Source: Nitratireductor basaltis (GTDB lineage Bacteria; Pseudomonadota; Alphaproteobacteria; Rhizobiales; Rhizobiaceae). From it: a DNA stretch of 64,000 nucleotides. Below, one piece after another: positions 25,220-34,725 of the stretch (position 1 is its first letter; each line of letters opens with the position of its first letter). Both the position numbers and the translations under genes were made by a program. Below the pieces are notes generated by a model, which was not told the DNA's origin, did no database searches, and saw only the letters and a list, made by a program, of their open reading frames with translations. The stretch spans positions 1,612,001-1,676,000 of the forward strand of contig NZ_JMQM01000001.1 of assembly GCF_000733725.1 (NCBI RefSeq), written 5' to 3'.

Positions 25220-27226
25220 ATGAACGAGCGCGTCCCCCCGATCGAAATCGAGAATCTGACGGAAATGCGAGAGGCATCCGAAGATGTCGGCCGCAATGAC
25301 AGCGACAACCCGACCATGGGCGACATCATCAATCGCCGCTATTCGCGCCGCGGCTTCCTGCGCGGTTCGCTTGCCGTTGCCGCCATCGGCGCAACGGTTA
25401 GTCCGCTTGCTCTTTCGGCCGGGCGCGCTGAAGCACAGGAAGTGGCTTCGAGCTTCGATTTTGCGGAAATCGCTGCCGGCGTGGACGAGACGCATCATGT
25501 GGCTGACGGATATGACGCCGATGTCCTGCTTCGCTGGGGTGACAAGGTTCTGGCCGACGCTCCCGATTTCGACCCGATGAACCAGACGGCAGAGGCCCAG
25601 GCCAAGCAGTTCGGCTACAACAACGACTATGTCGGTTTCGTGCCGCTCAACGAGGCGGAAGATCGCGGCCTTCTTGTCGTGAACCACGAATATACCAATG
25701 CCGAGCTGATGTTCCCGAACTTCGCCAAGGTGGTTACGGTCACGGAAGAAAAGGATGGCCAGCAGGTCGAGACTCAGAAGGTCGAGATCGGCGAGTTCAC
25801 CAAGGAGTTGGTCGATATCGAGATGGCCGCCCATGGCGGCACGGTCATCGAGATCGCGCGCGACGAGAACGGCAAGTGGAAGCCCGTTCTCGACAGCCAG
25901 TACAATCGCCGCATCACCACCGAGACCGAGATGCAGCTCTCCGGACCGGTTGCGGGTCATGCGCGGGTGAAGACCAATGCCGATCCGTCCGGCACCAAGG
26001 TCTTCGGCACGCTGAACAATTGTGCGGGCGGTCTTACGCCCTGGGGCACCTGGCTGATGGCAGAGGAAAACACCCATGGCTATTTTGGCGGCGCGCTGCC
26101 GGAGGGCCATCGCGAAGAGCTGAACTACAAGCGCATGGGCGTGCCCGGCGGCTGGTACAATTGGGGCAATTTCCACGATCGCTTCGACGTGTCGAAGGAG
26201 CCCAACGAGCCGAACCGTTTCGGCTGGATCGTCGAAGTCGACCCGAAGGACCCGAATTCCAAGCCCAAGAAGCGCACCGCGCTTGGCCGCTTCAAGCATG
26301 AGGGCTGCGAGACCGTCGTGAATTCCGATGGCCGCGTCGTCTGCTATTCGGGCGATGACGAGCGCTTCGACTATGTCTACAAGTTCGTGACCAGCGGCAC
26401 CTACAGCGAAAGCGACCCAGCAACCAATGCCGACCTTCTGGACGACGGTACGCTCTACGTTGCCCGCTTCGATGAGGACGGCACGGTTGAGTGGATGCCG
26501 CTCGTGCACGGCGAGGCTCCGCTTGATGAAGCCCACGGCTTTGCTTCGCAGGCCGATGTACTGATCGAGACGCGGCGTGCGGCTGATCTTCTGGGCGCGA
26601 CCAAGATGGACCGTCCGGAAGACGTTCAGCCGAACCCCAAGACCGGCAAGGTCTATTGCATGCTCACCAACAATACCCGCCGCAAGGAAGGTGACGAAAA
26701 CGCCGCCAATCCGCGTGCGGACAATGCATTCGGCCACATCATCGAGATCACCGAAACCGACGGCGATTTCGCTTCCACAAAATCAACCTGGGAGATCCTG
26801 CTGAAATGCGGCGATCCCTCGGTTGCCGAAGTTGGTGCAAGCTTCTCCTCGGCCACGACGGAAAACGGCTGGTTCGGCATGCCAGACAACTGTGCCATCG
26901 ACGCGGAAGGTCGTCTCTGGGTTTCCACCGACGGCAACAGCGAGAGCCAGACCGGTCGCACAGACGGGCTTTGGGCCGTCGACACCGATGGCGAAGCCCG
27001 CGGCACCTCCAAGCTCTTCTTCCGCGTGCCGGTGGGTGCGGAAATGTGCGGGCCCTATTTCACCCCATCATCGGAAACGCTGTTCCTCGCGGTCCAGCAT
27101 CCCGGTGACGAGGGCCTCGCCACCTACGAACAGCCTGCCACCCGCTGGCCCGACTTCGACGACAATCTCCCGGTCCGCCCGGCCGTCGTCACCGTCACCA
27201 AACAGGGCGGCGGCAAGATCGCCTGA
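25220..27226 (+). CDS. phoX: PhoX-family alkaline phosphatase (DUF839), Tat-exported
   Basis: A 668-aa exported phosphatase that releases phosphate from organic phosphoesters in the periplasm; characterised PhoX uses calcium and iron rather than zinc. The N-terminus has a twin-arginine signal (S42-RRGFLRG, then a hydrophobic stretch to ALSAGRAEA). The mature part shows the DUF839 pattern: GFVPLNEAEDRGLLVVNHEYTN, NNCAGGLTPWGTWLMAEEN, RFKHEGCETVV and CGPYFTPSSETLFLAVQHPG (given from the last Cys). AGGAGG at 25209-25214 sets the ATG at 25220; the 105 upstream in-frame codons are not part of the gene. A strong terminator follows. Confidence 0.95.
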   Translation: MNERVPPIEIENLTEMREASEDVGRNDSDNPTMGDIINRRYSRRGFLRGSLAVAAIGATVSPLALSAGRAEAQEVASSFDFAEIAAGVDETHHVADGYDADVLLRWGDKVLADAPDFDPMNQTAEAQAKQFGYNNDYVGFVPLNEAEDRGLLVVNHEYTNAELMFPNFAKVVTVTEEKDGQQVETQKVEIGEFTKELVDIEMAAHGGTVIEIARDENGKWKPVLDSQYNRRITTETEMQLSGPVAGHARVKTNADPSGTKVFGTLNNCAGGLTPWGTWLMAEENTHGYFGGALPEGHREELNYKRMGVPGGWYNWGNFHDRFDVSKEPNEPNRFGWIVEVDPKDPNSKPKKRTALGRFKHEGCETVVNSDGRVVCYSGDDERFDYVYKFVTSGTYSESDPATNADLLDDGTLYVARFDEDGTVEWMPLVHGEAPLDEAHGFASQADVLIETRRAADLLGATKMDRPEDVQPNPKTGKVYCMLTNNTRRKEGDENAANPRADNAFGHIIEITETDGDFASTKSTWEILLKCGDPSVAEVGASFSSATTENGWFGMPDNCAIDAEGRLWVSTDGNSESQTGRTDGLWAVDTDGEARGTSKLFFRVPVGAEMCGPYFTPSSETLFLAVQHPGDEGLATYEQPATRWPDFDDNLPVRPAVVTVTKQGGGKIA

Positions 27227-27250
27227 CGCCTGTTACATCGAACTGACTGG

Positions 27251-27280
27251 AGCGCCGGCATAGTCTGCCGGCGCTTTTTT
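27251..27280 (+). terminator. Intrinsic terminator of phoX
   Basis: AGCGCCGGCA, loop TAGTC and TGCCGGCGCT form a perfect 10-bp stem followed by TTTTT. It separates phoX from the converging recO gene and touches its stop codon. Confidence 0.93.
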
Positions 27281-28010
27281 ATCCAACGCTGCGCATCAGG
27301 GCCTGGATGAAACCTGCTCTTGAAGTGGGTTCTTCCATGCCGCGGGGTTCGTAGACGTCGCGGTGGAGGAAGTAGCCGGTCAGTGCAAAAGCCTGGCGCA
27401 ACTGGCCTTCGACATCGTTGATCCGGTCGGGTGACCGGCTGATGAGGGATGGCAGGGGCAGGAGCTTGTCGGCCCAGGGTGCGCCGGCTTCGTGGGTGAC
27501 GGCGCGGCCCGTCTTGGGTGATACATAGGCCAGACCATCAGTGGCGCCGGTAAGCGCGCAGCGGCTCAAGTCGAGGCCGAAGCCAAGTTCTTCCAAGATC
27601 GCCAATTCGAACCGCGCCATCAGCGGCGCGACCATGTCCGGGTCGTGCAGATGCTCGGTCACGACTTCCAGCGTCGTGAACAGTCCGGGATGAGGGTCGC
27701 GCTCGGGCAACAGGCGCAGATGGGCTCCCAGGAGCTGGATGCCGTGAATGGCGAGCGCGCTTTCCATAAGGCGCGCTGCATTCAGCTGGACCGGTTCGAC
27801 CTGGAAGCTGCCCAGATGCTCATCGAGCCTTGCACGCCAGCTGAGGGTGACACGGTTACCGGGTTGGAGCACGGGCTGAAGGCGGCGCGAGCGCCCTCCG
27901 CGCACGAGCCCCAGATGGCGGCCGTGTGCGGCTGTCATGACTTCGAGAATGGCGCTGGTCTCGCCGTGCTTGCGGCTGCCCAGAACTATTCCTTCGTCAT
28001 GCCACTCCAT
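27279..28010 (-). CDS. recO: DNA repair protein RecO
   Basis: A recombination mediator that helps RecA load on SSB-coated gaps. The 243-aa product starts with the OB-fold segment [22 protein letters not shown], followed by [15 protein letters not shown], both typical of RecO. A helical domain forms the rest. The four-Cys zinc motif of some RecO proteins is absent, as usual in this lineage. It is the last gene of the conserved rnc-era-recO block and starts 19 bases after the era stop. Confidence 0.95.
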   Translation of the reverse strand: MEWHDEGIVLGSRKHGETSAILEVMTAAHGRHLGLVRGGRSRRLQPVLQPGNRVTLSWRARLDEHLGSFQVEPVQLNAARLMESALAIHGIQLLGAHLRLLPERDPHPGLFTTLEVVTEHLHDPDMVAPLMARFELAILEELGFGLDLSRCALTGATDGLAYVSPKTGRAVTHEAGAPWADKLLPLPSLISRSPDRINDVEGQLRQAFALTGYFLHRDVYEPRGMEEPTSRAGFIQALMRSVG

Positions 28011-28029
28011 CGGGTGAGCCTTCGGTCAA

Positions 28030-28959
28030 TCAGGTGGGAAATTCCAGCCCCATCTCCCGATAGCGCTCGGGATCGTTGCTCCAGTTCTCGCGTACCTTCA
28101 CGAAGAGGAAGAGATGCACTTTCTGCTCAAGGATCTCGGAAAGCTCCTCGCGTGCCGCCTGGCCAATCGCCTTCACAGTCCCGCCCTTGTGGCCAAGCAC
28201 CAGCTTCTTCTGGCCGTCACGCTCCACATAGATGACCTGCTGGATGCGCACGGACCCGTCCTTGCGCTCTTCCCACTGCTCCGTTTCCACATGGACGGAA
28301 TAGGGAAGCTCCTGATGAAGACGCAGGAAGACCTTTTCGCGGGTGATCTCGGCTGCCAGATTGCGCATTGGCAAATCGGAAATCTGGTCTTCTGGATAGT
28401 ACCACGGCCCCTCCGGCAGCGTATCGGCGAGATATGACATGAGGTCGTCGCAGCCGGAACCGTTCAATGCCGAAATCATGAAGACGCGGTCGAATTCCAC
28501 ATCGGCGGTGGCCTTGGCGGTCAGCTCCAGCAGGGCTTCGGGTCGAACACGGTCGACCTTGTTGAAGACAAGAACCTTCTTCTGCTTCACGTCTTTCAGG
28601 CCTGCGAGGATAGCTTCCGCGTCTCCCTTCAGGCCGCGTTCGGCATCGATCAGAAATGCGATAACATCGGCGTCGCGCGCGCCGCCCCAGGCGGTCGTGA
28701 CCATGGCCTTGTCGAGCCTGCGCCGGGGACGAAAGATGCCGGGCGTGTCGATGAAGACGATCTGGGTTTGCTCGTGGGTGGCGATGCCGCGGATCATGGC
28801 GCGGGTCGTCTGCACCTTGTGGGTGACGATGGAGACCTTCGCACCGACCAGCCGGTTCAATAGCGTGGATTTGCCCGCATTGGGCGCGCCGATCAGCGCG
28901 ACGAAACCGGAGCGGGTCGCCGTCTCCTGGTTGTCGGTGGTGCTGTCGTTCTCGTTCAT
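28030..28959 (-). CDS. era: GTPase Era
   Basis: A ribosome-assembly GTPase that binds the 3' end of 16S rRNA. The 309-aa protein has G1 GAPNAGKST (24-32), G3 DTPG (71-74), G4 NKVD (133-136) and a C-terminal KH domain with the VIYVERDGQKKLVLGHKGG stretch. The start is placed at the ATG overlapping the rnc stop (ATGA, 28956-28959); eight extra upstream codons exist but sit inside rnc. Coupling to rnc is the usual arrangement. Confidence 0.97.
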   Translation of the reverse strand: MNENDSTTDNQETATRSGFVALIGAPNAGKSTLLNRLVGAKVSIVTHKVQTTRAMIRGIATHEQTQIVFIDTPGIFRPRRRLDKAMVTTAWGGARDADVIAFLIDAERGLKGDAEAILAGLKDVKQKKVLVFNKVDRVRPEALLELTAKATADVEFDRVFMISALNGSGCDDLMSYLADTLPEGPWYYPEDQISDLPMRNLAAEITREKVFLRLHQELPYSVHVETEQWEERKDGSVRIQQVIYVERDGQKKLVLGHKGGTVKAIGQAAREELSEILEQKVHLFLFVKVRENWSNDPERYREMGLEFPT

Positions 28960-29675
28960 GATGAATGTGCCTGTTTCTGCCACACGCCTTCCCGTTGAAG
29001 GACAAAGCTTGCTGCGGCCTGTTCTGCTTCCCGCTTGGACCGGCCTGTGCCGTGGCCTCCGGGGAAACCTTCTATGGTCACTTCGACCGTAAAGACGGGC
29101 TCATGGTCCGGTCCTTCGCGGGAGACCACGGTGTAGCGCGGCGTGTTTCCCGCCGCCTGATGAGCCCATTCCTGCAACGCCGTCTTTGCATCCTGGCGGG
29201 CTGCCGCCGGCTGCCTGGAGCGTGCGGTCCAGTGAGCATGAATGAAATCGCGCGCCTGTTCCAGCCCGTGTTCGAGATAGATGACCGCGATCAGTGCTTC
29301 CATGATGTCGGCGAGCAGGTTGACGCGCTTGCGCGGCGCGATTGCGCGCATCTCGCTTCCGATATTGACCAAGGCGTCCAGATCCAGCTCGCGCGCGACT
29401 TCGGCGAGCGTGTCACCATTCACGAGAGCGTTCAGGCGGACGGAAAGTTCACCTTCAGGCGCTTCGGGAAAAGCCTTGTAGAGCATTTCGGCAATGACGA
29501 TGCCGAGCACCCGGTCGCCCAAAAATTCCAACCGCTGATAGTCTGCGCCGGAGGCTTCGCGGGCGCTGGCATGGGTTAGCGCCTCGTTCAGCAGTCCCGT
29601 GCGCGAAATGCGAATGCCGACGCGCTTTTCCAGCGCATCGGCAAGCTCCTTCTCGCTCAGCCGATTGGCAGGCAT
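28956..29675 (-). CDS. rnc: Ribonuclease III
   Basis: A 239-aa enzyme that cuts double-stranded RNA in rRNA and mRNA processing. The signature LEFLGDRVLG holds E50 and D54, and D122 and E125 in ADIMEALIAV complete the metal site. The double-stranded RNA-binding domain covers about residues 165-235 (KTALQEWAHQ to GRSKREAEQAAASFVLQ). The ATG at 29675 (MPANRLSEKE) begins two bases after the lepB stop; a longer form would extend into lepB. Confidence 0.97.
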   Translation of the reverse strand: MPANRLSEKELADALEKRVGIRISRTGLLNEALTHASAREASGADYQRLEFLGDRVLGIVIAEMLYKAFPEAPEGELSVRLNALVNGDTLAEVARELDLDALVNIGSEMRAIAPRKRVNLLADIMEALIAVIYLEHGLEQARDFIHAHWTARSRQPAAARQDAKTALQEWAHQAAGNTPRYTVVSREGPDHEPVFTVEVTIEGFPGGHGTGRSKREAEQAAASFVLQREGVWQKQAHSS

Positions 29676-29677
29676 GG

Positions 29678-30427
29678 TCAGTCGACCCAGTTGAACAGGC
29701 GACCCGGGCGCAGTTCGCTTGGCCATCTCCAAAGCTCAAGCGGGCTTGCGCCACCGGCAATGGAGAAGAAAATGATATTGGCGCGGCCAACGAGGTTTTC
29801 CTCGGGCACGAAACCGACCGAGAAACGGCTGTCGGTGGAGTTGTCGCGATTGTCGCCCATCATGAAATAGTGGCCATCCGGCACCACAAATTCCCGCGTG
29901 TTGTCACCGATGGAATTGGGTGACAGGTCGAGCGTGTCATAGGAAACACCATTGGGCAGCGTTTCGCGATAGACATCGACGGGTCGCGTCATTTCGGTGA
30001 TGTCGGGATCTTCGATCTGTCCGACCTTCTCACGCTGAACCGCCTCGCCATTGATGAAGAGTTGGCCATCGCGCATCTGGATGCGGTCGCCCGGCAAGCC
30101 GATCACGCGCTTGATGTAGTCGAGCGAGGGGTTTGGCGGGAACTTGAAGACGGCAACATCGCCGCGTTCGGGTGCCGAACCGAAAATGCGCCCGGAGAAA
30201 AGCGGCGGCGAAAACGGCAGCGAGTGACGTGAATAGCCATAGGCCCATTTCGTCACGAAGAGATAATCGCCCTCAAGCAAGGTTGGACGCATGGAACCGG
30301 AGGGAATCGAAAACGGCTGGAACAGCAAGGTCCGGATCACCAGCGCCAGCAATAACGCCTGGATGATGACACTTGCGGTTTCGCCAATGCCGCCTGATTT
30401 GTTACGGGATTTGTCGGCCACGCTCAT
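29678..30427 (-). CDS. lepB: Signal peptidase I
   Basis: It removes signal peptides from exported proteins at the periplasmic face of the inner membrane. The 249-aa product has one membrane segment (about 18-38). Catalytic S45 is in PSGSMRPTL and K106 in DYIKRVIGLPGD; boxes GDVAVFKFP and GDNRDNSTDSR are intact. It lies between acpS and rnc in the conserved order. A gap of 97 bases to acpS may hold an internal promoter. Confidence 0.97.
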   Translation of the reverse strand: MSVADKSRNKSGGIGETASVIIQALLLALVIRTLLFQPFSIPSGSMRPTLLEGDYLFVTKWAYGYSRHSLPFSPPLFSGRIFGSAPERGDVAVFKFPPNPSLDYIKRVIGLPGDRIQMRDGQLFINGEAVQREKVGQIEDPDITEMTRPVDVYRETLPNGVSYDTLDLSPNSIGDNTREFVVPDGHYFMMGDNRDNSTDSRFSVGFVPEENLVGRANIIFFSIAGGASPLELWRWPSELRPGRLFNWVD

Positions 30428-30524
30428 TTCGTCCTCGGTTCCAGCCGCATCACCGCGGCCCTCGTTCTGCGCTGTCTCTTATCGGTTGTAGCGCCTGCAG
30501 GCAATTGGCCAGCAGGGCTTGAAG

Positions 30525-30932
30525 TCATCCATCAGCGCCAGGCAGCGCCTCGATGATCACGAAGGCCTGCGCCAGTGGGTAGTCGTCGGTGATGGTCAGG
30601 TGAATAACCGGCCGGTGACCTTCGGGAATCATTTCCTGCAGGCGCCTGGCAGCACCGCCGGAAAGCTGCATGGTGGGCTTGCCGCCGGGCAGGTTCACGA
30701 CCCCCATGTCGCGCCAGAACACCCCGCGGGACAGCCCCGTTCCCAATGCCTTGGAACAGGCCTCCTTCGCAGCGAAGCGCTTGGCATAGGATGCCGCCCT
30801 CTCCTTCCTGCGATCGGATTTCTGTCTTTCGATTTCGGTGAAAACGCGCTGGGTAAAACGCTTCTCGTGGCGTTCCAGTGTCTTCGCGACCCGCCTGATG
30901 TCGATGAGGTCGCTGCCAAGTCCGATGATCAT
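30525..30932 (-). CDS. acpS: Holo-[acyl-carrier-protein] synthase
   Basis: It transfers 4'-phosphopantetheine from CoA to acyl carrier protein, needed for fatty acid synthesis. The 135-aa protein shows the two AcpS motifs: [12 protein letters not shown] at residues 4-15 with the metal-binding Asp, and [15 protein letters not shown] with the Glu-Lys pair. Its start overlaps the stop of the DUF2062 gene by four bases (ATGA, 30929-30932). Confidence 0.96.
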   Translation of the reverse strand: MIIGLGSDLIDIRRVAKTLERHEKRFTQRVFTEIERQKSDRRKERAASYAKRFAAKEACSKALGTGLSRGVFWRDMGVVNLPGGKPTMQLSGGAARRLQEMIPEGHRPVIHLTITDDYPLAQAFVIIEALPGADG

Positions 30933-31519
30933 TCGCCTGCCGTTGCTATTGCCGTCTCAGCCATCGCCCGACGACGCGCCTTCTCCAACAGACGTCTTCG
31001 CCGCTGCTCGCGGAAGGTGATGACAGTCCATCTTGTCACAATATAGGCGATGATGGCTGCAGCAAGCCCCAGCGGGATTGCGCCCACAGTCATGGGCTTC
31101 AGAAAGGGTTCCCAAAGCTTGGCGAAGTCCAGGTGACGCAAGACGCGGCCGATATGGAGCGGTGCGGCTTCGCCCGGATGGCCGCCTGTCAGGATGGAGC
31201 GACCGATCTGCAGCGTTGCCCCCCAGATGAAGGGAAATGTCAGCGGATTTCCCACGGCGGTGCCCAGCGCCGAGGCCACGAGATTGCCGCCAATCAGCCA
31301 GGCCAGTGCTGCCGCCAATATGAAATGGAAGCCCAGAAAGGGCGTGAAAGAAGCAAACACGCCTGCCGCAATGCCGCCGGCAATGGCATGGGGTGTGGCA
31401 CGGAGCCGCAAGGCGCGCTTGGCAAAATACTGCGCCGAACGCCAAAAGGAACGGCGCGGCCACAGGAACATGCGCACCCGTTCCCAGAAATCTGCTCGCT
31501 TTCTACGCTTGAAAAGCAT
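30929..31519 (-). CDS. DUF2062 membrane protein
   Basis: A 196-aa inner-membrane protein of unknown function. The DUF2062 hallmarks are a basic N-terminus ([16 protein letters not shown]), then [44 protein letters not shown] and a final hydrophobic helix before an Arg-rich tail ([15 protein letters not shown]). It is regularly found beside acpS in Rhizobiales. It is coupled to acpS and lies 120 bases downstream of rsh. Confidence 0.88.
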   Translation of the reverse strand: MLFKRRKRADFWERVRMFLWPRRSFWRSAQYFAKRALRLRATPHAIAGGIAAGVFASFTPFLGFHFILAAALAWLIGGNLVASALGTAVGNPLTFPFIWGATLQIGRSILTGGHPGEAAPLHIGRVLRHLDFAKLWEPFLKPMTVGAIPLGLAAAIIAYIVTRWTVITFREQRRRRLLEKARRRAMAETAIATAGE

Positions 31520-31639
31520 TCACCACTTCCACACGCGATCAGTGCCGGTTCCTTTATAAGGGCCTGCTGTTAACGCCGTGTTCTTATCACCGCTCTGCGA
31601 CGAAATTTCTTCGTCCTGTATCTGCAACGCAGATCGTGC

Positions 31640-33892
31640 CTATCCGTTCACCCGCTCGACATGGCTGACGCTCGACACCTCTTTCAACTGTGAAATAAGG
31701 CGATTGAGATGCTTCAGGTCCCAGACTTCCAGGTCAAAAAGCATTTCGGTGAAGTCGGGGGCCGTGCGCGCCATTGTCAGCGTGTGAATATTGGCGTCAT
31801 TTGCCGCTATGACCTGCGTCAGCTCTGCCAAGGAGCCCGGCTCGTTTATCGCAGTCACTGTCAAACGTGCCGGAAACCGCTCGGAATTGTGTTCGTCGAT
31901 GTCCCACCGCACATCTATCCAGCGCTCCGGCTGATCGTCGAATGCGGTCAGTGAGGGCGACTGTATCGGGTAGATGGTGATGCCGGAGCCGGGCTGCAAG
32001 ATGCCAACGATGCGATCGCCTGGCACTGCTCCTTCCGGTGCGAAACGTACCGGCAGGTCGCCACTGACGCCTCGGATCGGTAGCGAATTTCCATCCTGTG
32101 GCTGTGACGCCTGCTGCTGGTCCCTGCCCTTCGTCTTTCTGCGAGACGAGCGGCCGGGGATCTGGAAGAGCATGCCTGCCGCGTTGCGCAGATTGAACCA
32201 GCCTTCCTCACGCGCTGGCGCGTTCTGGGTGACGCGTTCATCCTTGTAGTCGGGGAAGACGGCGTGGATGACGTCCTGCGAGGAGATCTCGCCGCGACCA
32301 ACGGCAGCGAGCACATCCTCGACATCCTTGCGCGCAAGGCGGTGAAGCACGGGCTTGAGCGCGTCGCGGGTGAAAGTCTTTTCCACGCGCTCGAATGCAC
32401 GCTCCAGAATGCGCGTACCCAGACCGGAATACTGTTTGCGGATGGCATTACGGGTGGCGCGACGGATGGCCGAGCGCGCCTTGCCGGTAACAACCACAGA
32501 TTCCCACGCGGCGGGCGGCACCTGCCCCTTGGAGCGCACGATCTCGACTTCATCACCGTTTTTCAGCTCCGTCATCAGAGGCATGATGCGGCCATTGACC
32601 TTGGCGCCGACGCAGGAGTCGCCGATATCCGTGTGCACGGCATAGGCGAAATCGATAGGTGTCGCCCCGCGCGGCAGCGCGATCAGACGGCCCTTCGGCG
32701 TGAAGCAGAAAACCTGATCCTGAAAGAGCTCCAGCTTGGTGTTTTCCAGAAATTCTTCGGGATTGTCACCCTCCGACAATGCCTCGATGGTGCGGCGCAG
32801 CCATGCATAGGCGTTGGTGTCCTTGGATATCTGGTGGCCGGGCACCGTGGTGCGGCTGCCGAAATCCTTGTAGAGCGTGTGTGCTGCAACGCCATATTCG
32901 GCGATCTTGTCCATCTCGTGCGTGCGGATCTGCAGCTCCACGCGCTGGCGCGAAGGGCCGACAATGGTCGTGTGGATGGAGCGGTAGTCGTTCTGCTTCG
33001 GCGTGGAGATGTAATCCTTGAAGCGGCCGGGCACGAGCGACCAGGTCGAGTGGATCGCGCCCAGCGCGCGGTAGCACTCCTCCACCGTGTCCACCGTCAC
33101 CCGGAAGCCGAAAATGTCGGAGAGCTGCTCGAAAGACAGAGCCTTGGTCTCCATCTTGCGAAATACCGACCACGGCTTCTTCTGGCGGCTTTTGACGACC
33201 GCATTGATGTCATGCTTGCGAAAAAGTTCTTCAAGGGAGCGCTCGATCTCGACGAGGATGCCGCGATTACGCTCAAGCAGATCGGCAAGACGCTCGGTGA
33301 CTGCGTGGAAGGCTTCGGGGTTGGTGTAACGGAATGCGAGCTCTTCCAATTCTTCGCGCATATCCTGCATGCCCATGCGTCCGGCGAGAGGGGCATAGAT
33401 TTCCATGGTCTCTTCGGCGATCCGCAGCCGCTTGTGCACGGGCACATGGTGCAGCGTGCGCATATTGTGCAGCCGGTCGGCGAGCTTTACGAGAAGGACG
33501 CGCACATCTTCGGAAATGGCCAGAAGCAGTTTGCGCAGATTTTCCGCCTGCGCCGCCTTCTTCGATACAAGATCGAGCTTCTTGAGCTTTGTCAGCCCCT
33601 CGACCAGCTTGCCGATGTCCGGACCGAAAAGCTCATCAATCTCCGCACGTGTGGCCGAAGTGTCTTCGATGGTGTCATGGAGAAGAGCGACAGCGATCGT
33701 CGACTCGTCGAGATGCATGTCCGTGAGGATGGCAGCGACTTCCAGCGGGTGGGAGAAATAGGGATCGCCCGATGCGCGACGCTGGTGACCATGCTTCTGC
33801 ATGGCGTAGACATAAGCTTTGTTGAGTAGCGCCTCGTTCACGTCCGGCTTGTAGCGCTGCACCCGCTCCACAAGCTCATATTGACGCATCAT
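31640..33892 (-). CDS. rsh: Bifunctional (p)ppGpp synthetase/hydrolase Rsh
   Basis: It makes and degrades the alarmone (p)ppGpp, controlling growth and stress responses. The 750-aa protein has the HD hydrolase domain (about 45-155, with HPLEVAAILTDMHLDE and LLHDTIEDT), the synthetase domain (about 235-355), a TGS domain (about 395-460) and a C-terminal ACT domain (about 670-745). HD motifs are intact, so both activities are expected, as in the single Rsh of most alphaproteobacteria. It follows rpoZ on the same strand. MM at the start leaves a choice of two adjacent ATG codons. Confidence 0.97.
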   Translation of the reverse strand: MMRQYELVERVQRYKPDVNEALLNKAYVYAMQKHGHQRRASGDPYFSHPLEVAAILTDMHLDESTIAVALLHDTIEDTSATRAEIDELFGPDIGKLVEGLTKLKKLDLVSKKAAQAENLRKLLLAISEDVRVLLVKLADRLHNMRTLHHVPVHKRLRIAEETMEIYAPLAGRMGMQDMREELEELAFRYTNPEAFHAVTERLADLLERNRGILVEIERSLEELFRKHDINAVVKSRQKKPWSVFRKMETKALSFEQLSDIFGFRVTVDTVEECYRALGAIHSTWSLVPGRFKDYISTPKQNDYRSIHTTIVGPSRQRVELQIRTHEMDKIAEYGVAAHTLYKDFGSRTTVPGHQISKDTNAYAWLRRTIEALSEGDNPEEFLENTKLELFQDQVFCFTPKGRLIALPRGATPIDFAYAVHTDIGDSCVGAKVNGRIMPLMTELKNGDEVEIVRSKGQVPPAAWESVVVTGKARSAIRRATRNAIRKQYSGLGTRILERAFERVEKTFTRDALKPVLHRLARKDVEDVLAAVGRGEISSQDVIHAVFPDYKDERVTQNAPAREEGWFNLRNAAGMLFQIPGRSSRRKTKGRDQQQASQPQDGNSLPIRGVSGDLPVRFAPEGAVPGDRIVGILQPGSGITIYPIQSPSLTAFDDQPERWIDVRWDIDEHNSERFPARLTVTAINEPGSLAELTQVIAANDANIHTLTMARTAPDFTEMLFDLEVWDLKHLNRLISQLKEVSSVSHVERVNG

Positions 33893-33920
33893 CGGCAGCT
33901 ACTCCCCAAGCTCAGCATAC

Positions 33921-33955
33921 AAACGACAAATGCGCCGTATTTGTTATACGGCGCA
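33921..33955 (-). terminator. Hairpin between rpoZ and rsh
   Basis: TGCGCCGTAT (33931-33940) and ATACGGCGCA (33946-33955) form a perfect 10-bp stem with a 5-base loop. On the minus strand it is followed by TTTGTCGTTT. It may attenuate or end rpoZ transcription before rsh. Confidence 0.6.
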
Positions 33956-34020
33956 TAAGCCCAAAAGCAGCCAAAAACAAGGCGTTGGTGCCGCGGTAGC
34001 GTACCGCGCCTGGCAGACGA

Positions 34021-34419
34021 TCAGAAGTCGTCGCTTTTCTCCGGCGGTACCAGACCTTCAATGCCGGCCAGCAGATCTTCCTCGCTCATACGGTCGAAGG
34101 AAACCGGCTCGTCTTCCGGCGCATCAGCCGATGCAGCCGCAGCTTCCGGCTCTGCAGGAAGGGTTGGAACATCTGCTTCAGGCTCATCAACCTCGACATG
34201 CTTCTGCAGCGAGTGGATCAGGTCTTCGCGCAGGTCGCCGGGAGAAAGCGTTTCGTCCGCGATCTCACGCAGTGCGACAACCGGATTCTTGTCGTTGTCG
34301 CGATCGACGGTGATCGAACCACCCTGCGAGATCTGGCGTGCACGGTGGCTGGCGAGAAGCACGAGGTCGAAGCGGTTGTCGACCTTGTCGATACAATCTT
34401 CAACGGTGACGCGGGCCAT
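34021..34419 (-). CDS. rpoZ: RNA polymerase omega subunit
   Basis: The small subunit that helps fold and stabilise beta'. The 132-aa product starts [20 protein letters not shown] and has the conserved [14 protein letters not shown] segment. The C-terminal half is an acidic extension ([19 protein letters not shown]) common in alphaproteobacteria. Upstream of rsh, as in many bacteria where omega and the ppGpp enzyme are neighbours. Confidence 0.97.
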   Translation of the reverse strand: MARVTVEDCIDKVDNRFDLVLLASHRARQISQGGSITVDRDNDKNPVVALREIADETLSPGDLREDLIHSLQKHVEVDEPEADVPTLPAEPEAAAASADAPEDEPVSFDRMSEEDLLAGIEGLVPPEKSDDF

Positions 34420-34725
34420 GAGGTGCCCCTTTCATGCATGCAATTTCGGGAAATCTGGCGCAGTAGATAACTTCTCCGCGCGCCGATTACAAGCTTTTCC
34501 GCCGACACATGCCCACAGAGTTGCGGAGCGCCGGAAGCACAGAAGAGGCATTTTAACCAAGGCAGGCGCCGTGGACAGGACATATGTTAATTGACAACCC
34601 AAATTTAAACAGCATTGGATTGAACGTAAGTGCGCACTAATTCATTTATGCGTACAGGAGTATGCGACCGCTATTGAGTGATCGCATTTCAGCTCCACAG
34701 CAATTGCGACGAAGGATTTTAGATC
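34420..34725. other. Divergent intergenic region between rpoZ and the NYN gene
   Basis: No gene is evident. The right half is noticeably AT-richer than its surroundings and includes TTGACA at 34591-34596, a possible -35 for the plus-strand NYN gene, but no good -10 element at standard spacing. Confidence 0.4.

Noticed and set aside
25154-26737. Long minus-strand frame opposite phoX (527 codons)
   Set aside because: It overlaps a well-supported exported phosphatase and shows no known motif or ribosome-binding site.
32264-33829. Long plus-strand open frame opposite rsh (521 codons)
   Set aside because: It is the antisense shadow of a high-GC gene; rsh has full domain evidence and the shadow has none.
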